Shown one piece after another: positions 23,985-30,639 of a DNA stretch of 64,000 nt. Position numbers and translations under genes: made by a program. Each line of letters starts with the position of its first letter. Position 1 is the first letter of the stretch. The stretch spans positions 62,001-126,000 of the forward strand of contig CAKRQV010000003.1 of assembly GCA_934394565.1 (NCBI GenBank). Direction: 5' to 3'. The DNA is from an uncultured Lachnospiraceae bacterium (GTDB lineage: Bacteria > Bacillota > Clostridia > Lachnospirales > Lachnospiraceae). Below the pieces are notes generated by a model. The model did not search any database. It was not told where the DNA came from and saw only the letters and a list, made by a program, of their open reading frames with translations.

Positions 23985-24631
23985 GGATACTGTTCTACCC
24001 TGTTTACGGATACCTCATAGGCAATCCGTATTTCACTTTCCGTTTCATTGATCTGTTTTATGTATTCCCGGCTCTGGATCCGTCCCTGAAGCTTCACATA
24101 GGTTCCTACCGGAAGGCCAGCAGCATATCTGGCATTTCTGCCCCAGCAGATACATGGAAGATAATCAGATTTTCCATACGCCCGATTGACAGCCAACAAC
24201 AGATCCGTAATCTCTCTTTGCATCGGTGTCTCCCGGTGTACTGGAGTTTTGCATATGCAGCCATTCAGAAAAATCAGGTTGGTGTTCATGACCTTGTCCT
24301 CTTCTTTTATAAGGCTAATTGTCTGTGCAAAGACAAAGATCTGCAGATGCGTCCGCTCTCCCTCGTGACAGTTATAGGAGCGGAGCTGCCCCTCTACATA
24401 GATACACTGGCCTACATGATCTTTCGATACGTCGATCAGCCGGTCAGATACCACCACTGGTATGCGGTCCTCGGTGCCGCTAAGCCTCTTGATCACCACA
24501 TCTGTCGTATAGAATCCTTCACCAAATACCTCATGGCTGAATGCCAGTTCAGAATCGATCCTTCCAGCAATTTTTACCTGATTGGTATTCATAAGTTCGC
24601 TTCGCACAGCTTTTGTATTGTTGTTCATCAT
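23981..24631 (-). CDS. ssb: Single-stranded DNA-binding protein with two OB folds
   Basis: The 216-residue product (ATG 24631 after AGAAGGAG) contains two OB-fold halves: residues about 15-115 ('VKIAGRIDSELAFSHEVFGEGFYTTDVV' region and 'VGQCIYVEGQLRSYN') and 120-215 ('NLIFLNGCICKTPVHRETP', 'DYLPCICWGRNARYAAGLPVGTYVKLQGRIQSREY'). The second half carries the usual SSB signature 'W G..A......G..v...GriqsReY'. Duplicated SSBs of this kind occur in Clostridia mobile elements. It protects ssDNA during replication, consistent with an HUH-nicking initiator nearby. Confidence 0.85.
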   Translation of the reverse strand: MMNNNTKAVRSELMNTNQVKIAGRIDSELAFSHEVFGEGFYTTDVVIKRLSGTEDRIPVVVSDRLIDVSKDHVGQCIYVEGQLRSYNCHEGERTHLQIFVFAQTISLIKEEDKVMNTNLIFLNGCICKTPVHRETPMQREITDLLLAVNRAYGKSDYLPCICWGRNARYAAGLPVGTYVKLQGRIQSREYIKQINETESEIRIAYEVSVNRVEQYP

Positions 24632-24648
24632 TTGTTTCTCCTTCTGTT

Positions 24649-24831
24649 TCACTGATTCATTTCACCGGCCACATACGCCACCATAAATAATGTGAATAAC
24701 AAACAGATCACTATTACATATGGCAGATACCAATGGTTGTCCGGATCTACCCTCTTCATTACCGGTACGCCTATGATTGCGACCAGATATATAACGCCTG
24801 TAGCAATTGCTGCCTGGAGTCTTATGTCCAT
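24649..24831 (-). CDS. Small phage membrane protein (60 aa)
   Basis: Two transmembrane segments: 'LQAAIATGVIYLVAIIGVPVM' and 'YLPYVIVICLLFTLFMVAYVAG', separated by a short charged loop. Start ATG 24831 after GGGGAGTG. It is the second gene after the Cro-like repressor. It is a candidate for superinfection exclusion or membrane anchoring, but no family is recognised. Confidence 0.6.
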   Translation of the reverse strand: MDIRLQAAIATGVIYLVAIIGVPVMKRVDPDNHWYLPYVIVICLLFTLFMVAYVAGEMNQ

Positions 24832-24873
24832 CTGTATCACTCCCCTTCTGTTGCAAATAAGTATCTTTTAAAG

Positions 24874-25074
24874 TTACTCTTGTGCAAAAAAAATTGCCAT
24901 TGCATCTTCTATTTTCAGATTATCAATCATAATCTGAATTTCGTCACTTCCAAAAACTCCTGCTTTCATCTTTTCATAGAATGTTTTTGGTGTCACACCT
25001 ATCATTTTTGCGATATCAGACTGTGAATATCCGTTTTTGGCAATTACACCTCGTAACTCATCTGTCTTTATCAC
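24874..25074 (-). CDS. Cro-like XRE repressor
   Basis: Starts at GTG 25074 behind GGAGGTGATAAC; 66 residues. Residues 16-40 ('SQSDIAKMIGVTPKTFYEKMK') are the HTH. It is the first gene of the leftward early operon, transcribed from the promoter at 25108-25136 and facing the CI-type repressor, the classic lambdoid Cro position. The longer frame starting at 25176 would run through the operators and is not used. Confidence 0.85.
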   Translation of the reverse strand: MIKTDELRGVIAKNGYSQSDIAKMIGVTPKTFYEKMKAGVFGSDEIQIMIDNLKIEDAMAIFFAQE

Positions 25075-25107
25075 GTTATCACCTCCGTATCTTTTTAAGT
25101 TACTCAC

Positions 25108-25136
25108 AGTATAATCACATTTTCGTAACTTGTCAA
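25108..25136 (-). promoter_or_regulatory. Early leftward promoter (PR-like)
   Basis: On the minus strand TTGACA (25136-25131), a 17-base spacer and TATACT (25113-25108): near-consensus. Operator-like boxes overlap both the -35 (25124-25132) and the start region (25096-25106), so CI and Cro would control it. Confidence 0.85.
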
Positions 25137-25147
25137 GATATTTTTTA

Positions 25148-25176
25148 TTGAACTTAGCACAAAAATGTGCTATCAT
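25148..25176 (+). promoter_or_regulatory. Repressor maintenance promoter (PRM-like)
   Basis: TTGAAC (25148-25153), 17 bases, TATCAT (25171-25176), about 33 bases before the CI start codon. The perfect operator box abuts its -10, consistent with autoregulation. Confidence 0.75.
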
Positions 25177-25208
25177 GAAGTTACTTCCTAAGAAAGGAGA
25201 TTTTTATT

Positions 25209-25844
25209 ATGACTGTTGGCGAGCGACTTAAAGAATTACGCACAACTTTAGGTATGAGTCAAGTTGATTTTGCTGACCATATCAATGTTTCAAAGCAGAC
25301 ATTATATAAATACGAAAATAACATCATCACCAACATTCCTTCTGATAAAGTGCAATCTGCTGCTGAACTTTGCCATGTATCTCCTGCATACATTATGGGA
25401 TGGACAGAGGATAAAACTCCAAAAGAGCAAACTACTTCTTCTAATAATAAAGGTGTGGTTATTAAGGTCTACGGCCGTGTGGCCGCCGGCATCCCGATCG
25501 AGGCTATACAGGATGTCATCGATGAAGAAGAAATTCCGGAAGAACTGGCCCGTACTGGTGAGTTCTTCGGTTTAAAAATATCCGGTGACTCCATGAGTCC
25601 GGAGATTCATGACGGCGATACCGTCATTGTCCGCAGACAGGATGATGCTGAAACGGATGAGATTGTCATTGCACTGGTGAATGGTAATGATGGGGTATGC
25701 AAGCGCTTGAAAAAATATAAAGATAGTCTTTCTCTGATATCTACCAATCCGAGCTATGCTCCGATGTATTTCAGTCAGGAAGAAGTCGACAGCAAGCCGG
25801 TAAGGATTATAGGTAAGGTTGTTGAATTACGAAGGAAATTCTAA
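25209..25844 (+). CDS. LexA/CI-type phage repressor (XRE + S24 peptidase)
   Basis: A 211-residue repressor. Residues 1-65 are an XRE HTH (SQVDFADHINVSKQTLYKY), followed by a linker and an S24 self-cleaving domain. The Ala93-Gly94 bond in GRVAAGIP is the expected cleavage site, Ser128 (GDSMSP) and Lys165 (VCKRLKK) the catalytic pair. RecA filaments would therefore trigger cleavage and prophage induction. AAAGGAG lies before the ATG. It keeps the leftward promoter off and faces the Cro-like gene. Confidence 0.93.
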   Translation: MTVGERLKELRTTLGMSQVDFADHINVSKQTLYKYENNIITNIPSDKVQSAAELCHVSPAYIMGWTEDKTPKEQTTSSNNKGVVIKVYGRVAAGIPIEAIQDVIDEEEIPEELARTGEFFGLKISGDSMSPEIHDGDTVIVRRQDDAETDEIVIALVNGNDGVCKRLKKYKDSLSLISTNPSYAPMYFSQEEVDSKPVRIIGKVVELRRKF

Positions 25845-25869
25845 ACACTAGAAAGGATTGGTAAACCAC

Positions 25870-26859
25870 ATGGGATTATCAGATTTTTTTAGGAAATTAC
25901 TCAATACAACAAGTGACGAGTCGAAAAATATTCCTACTGCTATTGATGACTCCGCTATCACTGCACCTGCCTTGAGGAATGCCAACACACCTTTTGCCAA
26001 CGTGAATTTTTTGAGTAAAATTAACGGTAGACCGCTTGAGCAAACATCGGATTATTACTATTTGGGCTTTGATCGAGAATTTGCAATTCACGATCCTCTA
26101 AAGAAACATAAAGATATGATTGAAGCAGGTTTTCTAGTCAAAGCACCCTTAAATGTTTCGATAGCCTATAACTATAAAGTTTCCGATTTAAAAAATATTT
26201 TAGAAAAATTCGGCTTAAAAAAGGCTGGAAACAAAGAAGAACTTATCCGCCGTCTAATCGATGAAGCTAATACGGATTCGCTTAAAATAAATCCTGTATA
26301 TATTTTATCGAGTTCTGGTAAAGAATATGTTACGAAATATCACTATTATGTAGAAGCAGTCAAGTATCTTGATTGTGATTTAACTATACAAATGTTTGAT
26401 AGTGCAAAAAAGATTTTTCCTGATAAATCTGTTCAAGAAATTGTTTTTCACCTGTACCAGACCCTAGACCAGAAATATATAGACTCCAGATTTTATTGGC
26501 GCCTTGGCTATAACCAAAAGAAGAAATTCAATGTTTTAATCGAATTGCAAAACTACAAAGATGCTGGGTATTATGCAATTGTATATATATATCTGAAATT
26601 AAGCGGTATGACCGATTATGGCATAGATGACTATAAGGATTTGTCTTTAGATATGTCTTACAAAGATTGTTTAAATACTGTTGAAATTTTTAACATTCCT
26701 GTTCTTGTAAACAAATGTTACAAAGAATATCGACTCCCGTTTCACTATTTTAAACCGCAAGTAACATCCGAAATCATAACTCGATTATACAATGGCGAAG
26801 AAGTTTCTCTTGCATCATACAGAAAAAAAGCTGCTCGTCCATCGTCATATTCTTTATAG
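25870..26859 (+). CDS. SAP-domain protein in the lysogeny region
   Basis: The 329-residue, AT-rich gene follows the repressor by 25 bases and is probably co-transcribed in the lysogen. Residues about 106-132 ('VSDLKNILEKFGLKKAGNKEELIRRLID' in two parts) are a SAP motif, a small helix-extension-helix DNA-binding module. The rest is a helical, Tyr/Lys-rich domain that I do not recognise. I use ATG 25870; an in-frame TTG at 25858 is too close to GAAAGGA. Expression with CI suggests lysogenic conversion or host-defence cargo, but that is inference. Confidence 0.7.
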   Translation: MGLSDFFRKLLNTTSDESKNIPTAIDDSAITAPALRNANTPFANVNFLSKINGRPLEQTSDYYYLGFDREFAIHDPLKKHKDMIEAGFLVKAPLNVSIAYNYKVSDLKNILEKFGLKKAGNKEELIRRLIDEANTDSLKINPVYILSSSGKEYVTKYHYYVEAVKYLDCDLTIQMFDSAKKIFPDKSVQEIVFHLYQTLDQKYIDSRFYWRLGYNQKKKFNVLIELQNYKDAGYYAIVYIYLKLSGMTDYGIDDYKDLSLDMSYKDCLNTVEIFNIPVLVNKCYKEYRLPFHYFKPQVTSEIITRLYNGEEVSLASYRKKAARPSSYSL

Positions 26860-26861
26860 TT

Positions 26862-26909
26862 GATATGTTATTTAGCTGGATCCTTTGGGGGGTCTGGAAC
26901 TGCTATAAC
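26862..26909 (+). repeat. Copy A of the immA 3'-end repeat
   Basis: About 48 bases matching the last 47 bases of the immA gene (28127-28173), with several changes, including the shared block CTGGATCCTTT-GGGG. It lies directly after the SAP-gene stop and has no reading frame of its own. The remaining gap to 26967 shows only the ribosome site of the next gene. Confidence 0.75.
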
Positions 26910-26967
26910 TTGTAACTAAATGTGTTTCAAATTTGACTTGTGATATTATACAAGAGGAGGTGACACA

Positions 26968-27678
26968 TTGGCGAATTTTCAAAATATACTAAAAATGTTG
27001 CGAGCTTCTAAAGGAATAACTCAAGATGAGCTTGCAAAAGCACTAAAGATATCCCGCAGTACGATTGGAATGTATGAAAGTGGTTCTCGGGAACCTGATT
27101 TTGAAACACTAGAATTGATAGCAGATTATTTTAACGTCGACATAGACTACTTACTTGGAAGGACTTCAAAAACCACCTACATTCCCACACCCTCTCCTAA
27201 CAAAGGTGTGATTATCAACTTGACCATAGGACAACGAATCCGAACTCGTCGTCTTGAATTAGGACTTAGTGTGGATGAGCTTGCAGAAAAGCTCGAAAAA
27301 AATAGAGCCACTATTTATCGCTATGAAAAAGATGATATAAAAGATTTACCTACTACGGTGCTGATTCCTTTAGCTAAAGTATTAGAAACAACTCCTGCAG
27401 ATCTTATGGGTTGGACGGAGCCAGATAAAAGTAAAGGCTCTTCGTCCACTAATATGCAGCGGAATATATCTTTTTTTGAAGAGAAACTGTTATCATCATT
27501 CTCACAGCTAAACGATTCTAATAAAAAGAAAACCATAAATTATACTAACTCTCTCCTCTCTGCACAGCAGATGGAAGATGAATTACTGGCTGCACACAGC
27601 CGTATAGATGTTGATCATACGCCAGATGGTCAGAAACACGATCTGGACATTATGGGTGATGACGGTAAATGGAAATGA
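26968..27678 (+). CDS. Tandem double-XRE repressor-like protein (TTG start)
   Basis: The 236-residue protein starts at TTG 26968 behind GAGGAGGTGACACA. It has two complete XRE helix-turn-helix domains: residues 5-62 ('ITQDELAKALKISRSTIGMYESG' then 'YFNVDIDYLLGR') and 86-143 ('LSVDELAEKLEKNRATIYRYEK' then 'VLETTPADLMGWTE'). Each is followed by the linker typical of a phage repressor, so it looks like a fusion of two repressors. The C-terminal 80 residues are acidic and unrecognised. The immA-like gene follows, as ImmR-ImmA pairs do. Confidence 0.8.
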   Translation: MANFQNILKMLRASKGITQDELAKALKISRSTIGMYESGSREPDFETLELIADYFNVDIDYLLGRTSKTTYIPTPSPNKGVIINLTIGQRIRTRRLELGLSVDELAEKLEKNRATIYRYEKDDIKDLPTTVLIPLAKVLETTPADLMGWTEPDKSKGSSSTNMQRNISFFEEKLLSSFSQLNDSNKKKTINYTNSLLSAQQMEDELLAAHSRIDVDHTPDGQKHDLDIMGDDGKWK

Positions 27679-27680
27679 AC

Positions 27681-27699
27681 CGGTGACAAGTTGTCACCG
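27681..27699. promoter_or_regulatory. Perfect 19-bp palindrome before immA
   Basis: CGGTGACAA-G-TTGTCACCG begins two bases after the stop of the double-XRE gene and ends 18 bases before the immA start. It could be an operator for the double-HTH protein or a hairpin that tunes translation of immA. No T-run follows, so it is not a terminator. Confidence 0.55.
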
Positions 27700-27717
27700 C
27701 TTGAAAGGATGATCTAA

Positions 27718-28173
27718 TTGACTTACGAAGACTTGTTGACCGATGCTGATCACGCGGGTCTGCTGGTCAAAGAACAGAATTTACTCGAATATGACGGTCT
27801 AATCAAAGGCGATAGGATTGCCATTCGGGAAACTATACCGACACAGGTTGCCAAAGCTTGTGTGCTGGCCGAGGAGCTTGGACATCATTATACAAGTTCC
27901 GGCATCATCATCGATCAGACATCTACCAGCAACCGGAAACAGGAGCGCCGGGCACGGATCTGGGCATACAAAAAGGCTTTTGCGCTGACAGATCTTATCC
28001 TGGCATTTAAAGCTGGCTGTCGGAATCGGTATGAATTTGCTGAATATCTGGAAATAACAGAGGCTTTCCTGCAGGAAGCCATTGATTATTATAAAGAAAA
28101 ATACGGACCGTATATCATACAGGAGCCGTATGTTATTTATCTGGATCCTTTAGGGGTTCTGGAATTGTTATAA
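27718..28173 (+). CDS. ImmA/IrrE-family metallopeptidase-like protein (TTG start)
   Basis: A 151-residue protein starting at TTG 27718 after GAAAGGA. 'CVLAEELGHHYTSSG' is the active-site helix: the usual HExxH is replaced by EExxHH, as in a subset of phage ImmA proteins. 'SNRKQERRARIWAYKKAFALTDL' is the following helix. ImmA proteases cleave their cognate XRE repressor to release a mobile element. Its partner would be the adjacent double-XRE protein. Whether the variant site is proteolytic is uncertain. Confidence 0.8.
   Translation: MTYEDLLTDADHAGLLVKEQNLLEYDGLIKGDRIAIRETIPTQVAKACVLAEELGHHYTSSGIIIDQTSTSNRKQERRARIWAYKKAFALTDLILAFKAGCRNRYEFAEYLEITEAFLQEAIDYYKEKYGPYIIQEPYVIYLDPLGVLELL
28127..28173 (+). 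repeat. Copy B: 3' end of immA, source of the repeat family
   Basis: This segment codes for the last residues of the ImmA-like protein (YVIYLDPLGVLELL). The same block recurs non-coding at 26862-26909 and 29111-29157, so it brackets the double-XRE/immA pair and the BRO gene. Confidence 0.75.
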
Positions 28174-28184
28174 TTTTTAAGGCG

Positions 28185-29108
28185 GTGATTATTTTCTTTT
28201 TCTTTTTCTTTCTTTTCGATGAAGCCACTGATACTACTGTTCCGGTATCAGTTGATACCGAAGATATCGAAAATACTCAGGAACTCGAATTTTTCTTTGA
28301 TGATAAAATCAGGAAGGTGTGGCATAAGCAGAAAGAAGAATGGTATTTCTCTATCATCGATGTATGTCAAGTTCTTACTGATACTCCTAATCCTCGAAAG
28401 TACTGGAGCGTATTAAAAACCCGACTTAAGCAGGAAGGAAGTGAACTGGCTACAATTTGTAGCCAGTTGAAAATGACGGCTTCTGATGGAAAAATGCGTA
28501 AAACAGATGTTGCAAATACGGAGCAGCTTCTTCGTCTTATTCAATCTATTCCATCGAAAAATGCTGAACCATTTAAACTTTGGCTCGCTCAAGTTGGTCG
28601 TGAGCGATTAGATGAAATTGCTGATCCAGAGTTAGCTTTTGAGCGTATGATTCGTACATACCGTCAAAAAGGCTATTCCGAGAAATGGATCGAACGACGG
28701 ATGGAAGCTATCGATCGACGCAAAGCACTTACTGCGACATGGGATGAGGCAGGTATAAAAACAAGTCAGCAATATGCTGCATTGACCGACACCCTCACCC
28801 ATGCATGGTCTGGTAAACATGTAAAAGAATATAAAGCATTTAAAGGCTTACATAAAGAAAGCCTGAGAGACAACATGACCGACATAGAGCTTGCCTTGAA
28901 TCAGCTTGCAGAAGTATCGTCTACCCTATTGGCCAATACGCAAAAACCTCATGGCTATTCTGAAACAAAGCAAACAGTCATAGAAGGTGGTTCCATTGCT
29001 GGTAATGCCAGAAAGGAATTGGAAGATAAATTAGGCAAGAGTGTTATTTCTCCACTTAATGCATCTGATCCAGCATTACTTGACAGCAAAGATGATACGC
29101 TTGAATAA
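28185..29108 (+). CDS. BRO-N antirepressor family protein with atypical start
   Basis: About 307 residues if translated from GTG 28185. Residues 45-145 ('KVWHKQKEEWYFSIIDVCQVLTDTPNPRKYWSVLKTRL' region, 'DVANTEQLLRLIQSIPSKNAEPFKLWLAQVGRERLDE') form the BRO-N domain of phage antirepressors; the C-terminal half resembles KilA/DinD-type tails. The ribosome site AAGGCGGTGATTATT has no ATG behind it: the frame enters a TTTTTC microsatellite at once. In the related dinD gene the same leader reads GGTGATTATT then ATG. Expression may be poor or phase-variable. Confidence 0.75.
   Translation: MIIFFFFFFLFDEATDTTVPVSVDTEDIENTQELEFFFDDKIRKVWHKQKEEWYFSIIDVCQVLTDTPNPRKYWSVLKTRLKQEGSELATICSQLKMTASDGKMRKTDVANTEQLLRLIQSIPSKNAEPFKLWLAQVGRERLDEIADPELAFERMIRTYRQKGYSEKWIERRMEAIDRRKALTATWDEAGIKTSQQYAALTDTLTHAWSGKHVKEYKAFKGLHKESLRDNMTDIELALNQLAEVSSTLLANTQKPHGYSETKQTVIEGGSIAGNARKELEDKLGKSVISPLNASDPALLDSKDDTLE
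28193..28217 (+). repeat. T/C microsatellite at the start of the BRO gene
   Basis: Runs of T broken by single C at about six-base intervals (TTTTC-TTTTTC-TTTTTC-TTTC-TTTTC) directly behind the ribosome site. Slipped-strand changes here would alter the frame between any upstream start and the BRO domain. Confidence 0.6.
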
Positions 29109-29110
29109 AC

Positions 29111-29157
29111 CGTATATTATCTATCTGGATCCTTTAGGGGTCTTAGAATTGTTATAA
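29111..29157 (+). repeat. Copy C of the immA 3'-end repeat
   Basis: A close copy of the immA end (block ATCTGGATCCTTTAGGGG and TTAGAATTGTTATAA) follows the BRO gene stop. It is non-coding here. With copy B it forms a direct repeat flanking the BRO gene. Confidence 0.8.
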
Positions 29158-29236
29158 AAAATATATAATATGCTTACCCGGGGAACCGAAGGGGCGATGT
29201 GCCAGCGCCGGACTTTATGAAAGGGGTTGGTACACT

Positions 29237-29326
29237 ATGGTTACATATAGCGATCTTTTTACTTTTGTAATTATGCTTTGTGCGGTCGTTACTCTTGTTG
29301 TTACTATCTTGAAACGCAAAAAGTAG
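29237..29326 (+). CDS. Putative holin-like type I toxin (29 aa)
   Basis: ATG 29237 opens a 29-residue frame: MVTYSDLFTF, a hydrophobic stretch VIMLCAVVTLVVTIL and the basic end KRKK. Size, one membrane helix and charged tail match the 'putative holin-like toxin' (TxpA/Fst type) family. AAAGGGG lies ten bases upstream, behind a structured 5' leader. A convergent antisense RNA with a near-perfect promoter overlaps its 3' end. Overproduction of such peptides depolarises or damages the membrane; here it would stabilise the prophage. Confidence 0.7.
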   Translation: MVTYSDLFTFVIMLCAVVTLVVTILKRKK

Positions 29327-29414
29327 CGCCCCTGTCCTGGTAAGATAAGGCGCCACTTTTTATTGGTTCTATCTGCCGGCGGCTGGACTTCACCCAGCTT
29401 TCGGTTCTCTTGTT
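29316..29414 (-). ncRNA. Antisense antitoxin RNA (RatA-like) to the toxin 3' end
   Basis: A consensus promoter (29421-29449) starts a leftward RNA near 29414 that would end at the T-run before 29316, about 100 nucleotides. It overlaps the toxin mRNA 3' untranslated region and last codons by tail-to-tail pairing, as txpA/ratA and bsrG/SR4 do in Bacillus subtilis. The gap to the dinD gene (29450-29578) has no other feature. Confidence 0.6.
29326..29360. terminator. Bidirectional terminator shared by toxin and antisense RNA
   Basis: GCGCC (29326-29330) pairs with GGCGC (29349-29353). On the plus strand ACTTTTTATT follows; on the minus strand TACTTTTTGCG follows. It would end both convergent transcripts. 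Confidence 0.7.
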
Positions 29415-29420
29415 AAGCAT

Positions 29421-29449
29421 ATTATAGGCAATCTTCCAGTGTTTGTCAA
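29421..29449 (-). promoter_or_regulatory. Consensus promoter of the antisense RNA
   Basis: On the minus strand TTGACA (29449-29444), a 17-base spacer and TATAAT (29426-29421): a perfect sigma-70/SigA consensus, as expected for a constitutive antitoxin RNA. Confidence 0.8.
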
Positions 29450-29578
29450 ATTGTATTCTTATATTGAGACCCACAGTATTTTGGATCATTTCCTAAAAAT
29501 ATGGAATGCACTATAACAACTTAAATATGCCATAGTTAATGATTTCATGTCAATGTACTATACAAAGAGGTGATTATT

Positions 29579-30454
29579 ATGTTCTTTTTTGTTAATGATT
29601 CTGAAAATATTTTAAATTCATCTACCACTGAACATCAGACTACTTTTCCTGAAAATCTTTTCGAATCCATCAAGCATATTAATGAATATGAACAAGAATT
29701 TTGGTATGCAAGAGAACTATCAAAAGTTTTAGAATATAAAGATTTCAGAAATTTTGAATTAGCTATATTTAAAGCAATGGACGCCTGTCGTAATAGTAAC
29801 AATGAAATTTCTGACCATTTCGGTGAATGCACCGAGATGGTCTCCATTGGTTCAAACGCCAAAAGGGGCTTTCCAAGTTATCGATTATCAAGATATGCCT
29901 GTTATTTAATTGTAATGAATGGTGACAGTACAAAAACTATCATTGCTGTTGGCCAGACTTACTTTGCTGTAAAAACGCGCCAGCAAGAACTCATCGAGAA
30001 CTATGAACAGCTTAACGAAGATCAAAAACGCTTAGCTATTCGCAAAGAAATGGCTGAACACAACAAACATCTTGTTGCTGCTGCAAAAGATGCTGGTGTT
30101 GAAACCACTATAGACTATGCTATTTTCCAAAATCATGGCTATATGGGCTTATATGGAGGTCTAAAAGCAAAGGATATTAAAGAAAAAAAAGGGCTGTCTG
30201 GAAATCAGCAAATTCTTGACTATATGGGCTATGAGGAGCTGGCTGCAAATCTATTTCGTGCAACACAGACAGAGGCGAAGCTGAAACGTGAGCATATCAC
30301 AGGTAAAGATAACGCAAATAAAGCGCATTATGATGTTGGTAAAAAAGTTCGCCAGACCATCCAAGAACTTGGTGGCACAATGCCAGAAAATTTGCCAACG
30401 CCCTCAAAAAGCATAAAGCAAATTGAAAAGGAACAAAAGAAACTTATCAAATAA
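29579..30454 (+). CDS. dinD: DinD-family (DNA damage-inducible protein D) phage protein
   Basis: A 291-residue protein (ATG 29579 after AGAGGTGATTATT). 'EYEQEFWYARELSKVLEYKDFRNFELAIFKAM' and 'FPSYRLSRYACYLIVMNGDSTKTIIAVGQTYFAVKTRQQEL' form a BRO/DinD N-terminal domain; 'GLYGGLKAKDIKEKKGLSGNQQILDYMGYEELAANLFRATQTEAKL' is the DinD C-terminal signature. E. coli DinD binds and inhibits RecA. In a prophage with a RecA-cleaved repressor this could modulate induction. The RecA link is from the family, not seen here. Confidence 0.85.
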   Translation: MFFFVNDSENILNSSTTEHQTTFPENLFESIKHINEYEQEFWYARELSKVLEYKDFRNFELAIFKAMDACRNSNNEISDHFGECTEMVSIGSNAKRGFPSYRLSRYACYLIVMNGDSTKTIIAVGQTYFAVKTRQQELIENYEQLNEDQKRLAIRKEMAEHNKHLVAAAKDAGVETTIDYAIFQNHGYMGLYGGLKAKDIKEKKGLSGNQQILDYMGYEELAANLFRATQTEAKLKREHITGKDNANKAHYDVGKKVRQTIQELGGTMPENLPTPSKSIKQIEKEQKKLIK

Positions 30455-30565
30455 TTTTTGATTCAAAGAACGGCCTCCTGTTGGCGCAGGAAGCCGATCT
30501 GATAGACTGTACACCCGAAGGTTTGCACAGCACCTCAACACTGCTGATTATAGCAAATCCTCCGG

Positions 30566-30587
30566 CACCTGTACAGGTGTATTTTTT
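30566..30587 (+). terminator. Terminator-like palindrome between dinD and the integrase
   Basis: CACCTGTACAGGTG is a 14-base palindrome followed by TATTTTTTG. It can fold with a four-base loop and would separate lysogeny genes from the integrase gene. Being a perfect dyad it may also serve as an operator. A further near-dyad (ATGTAC ... GTACAT, 30606-30622) precedes the integrase ribosome site. Confidence 0.55.
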
Positions 30588-30639
30588 GTACTCTTTTTTA
30601 ATAAGATGTACCGTATGTACATCAGAAACGGAGGATTGT

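Larger units (their letters stand above)
25096..25187. promoter_or_regulatory. CI/Cro operator cluster (AAGTTACTT boxes)
   Basis: Three boxes with a shared AAGT-N-ACTT symmetry lie between the divergent repressors: GAAGTTACTTC (25177-25187, perfect), CGTAACTTG (25124-25132, read on the other strand) and TAAGTTACTCA (25096-25106). A fourth, AAAGTTACTCT, overlaps the end of the cro gene (24870-24880). The boxes overlap both promoters. Which protein binds which box cannot be read from sequence. Confidence 0.7.
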
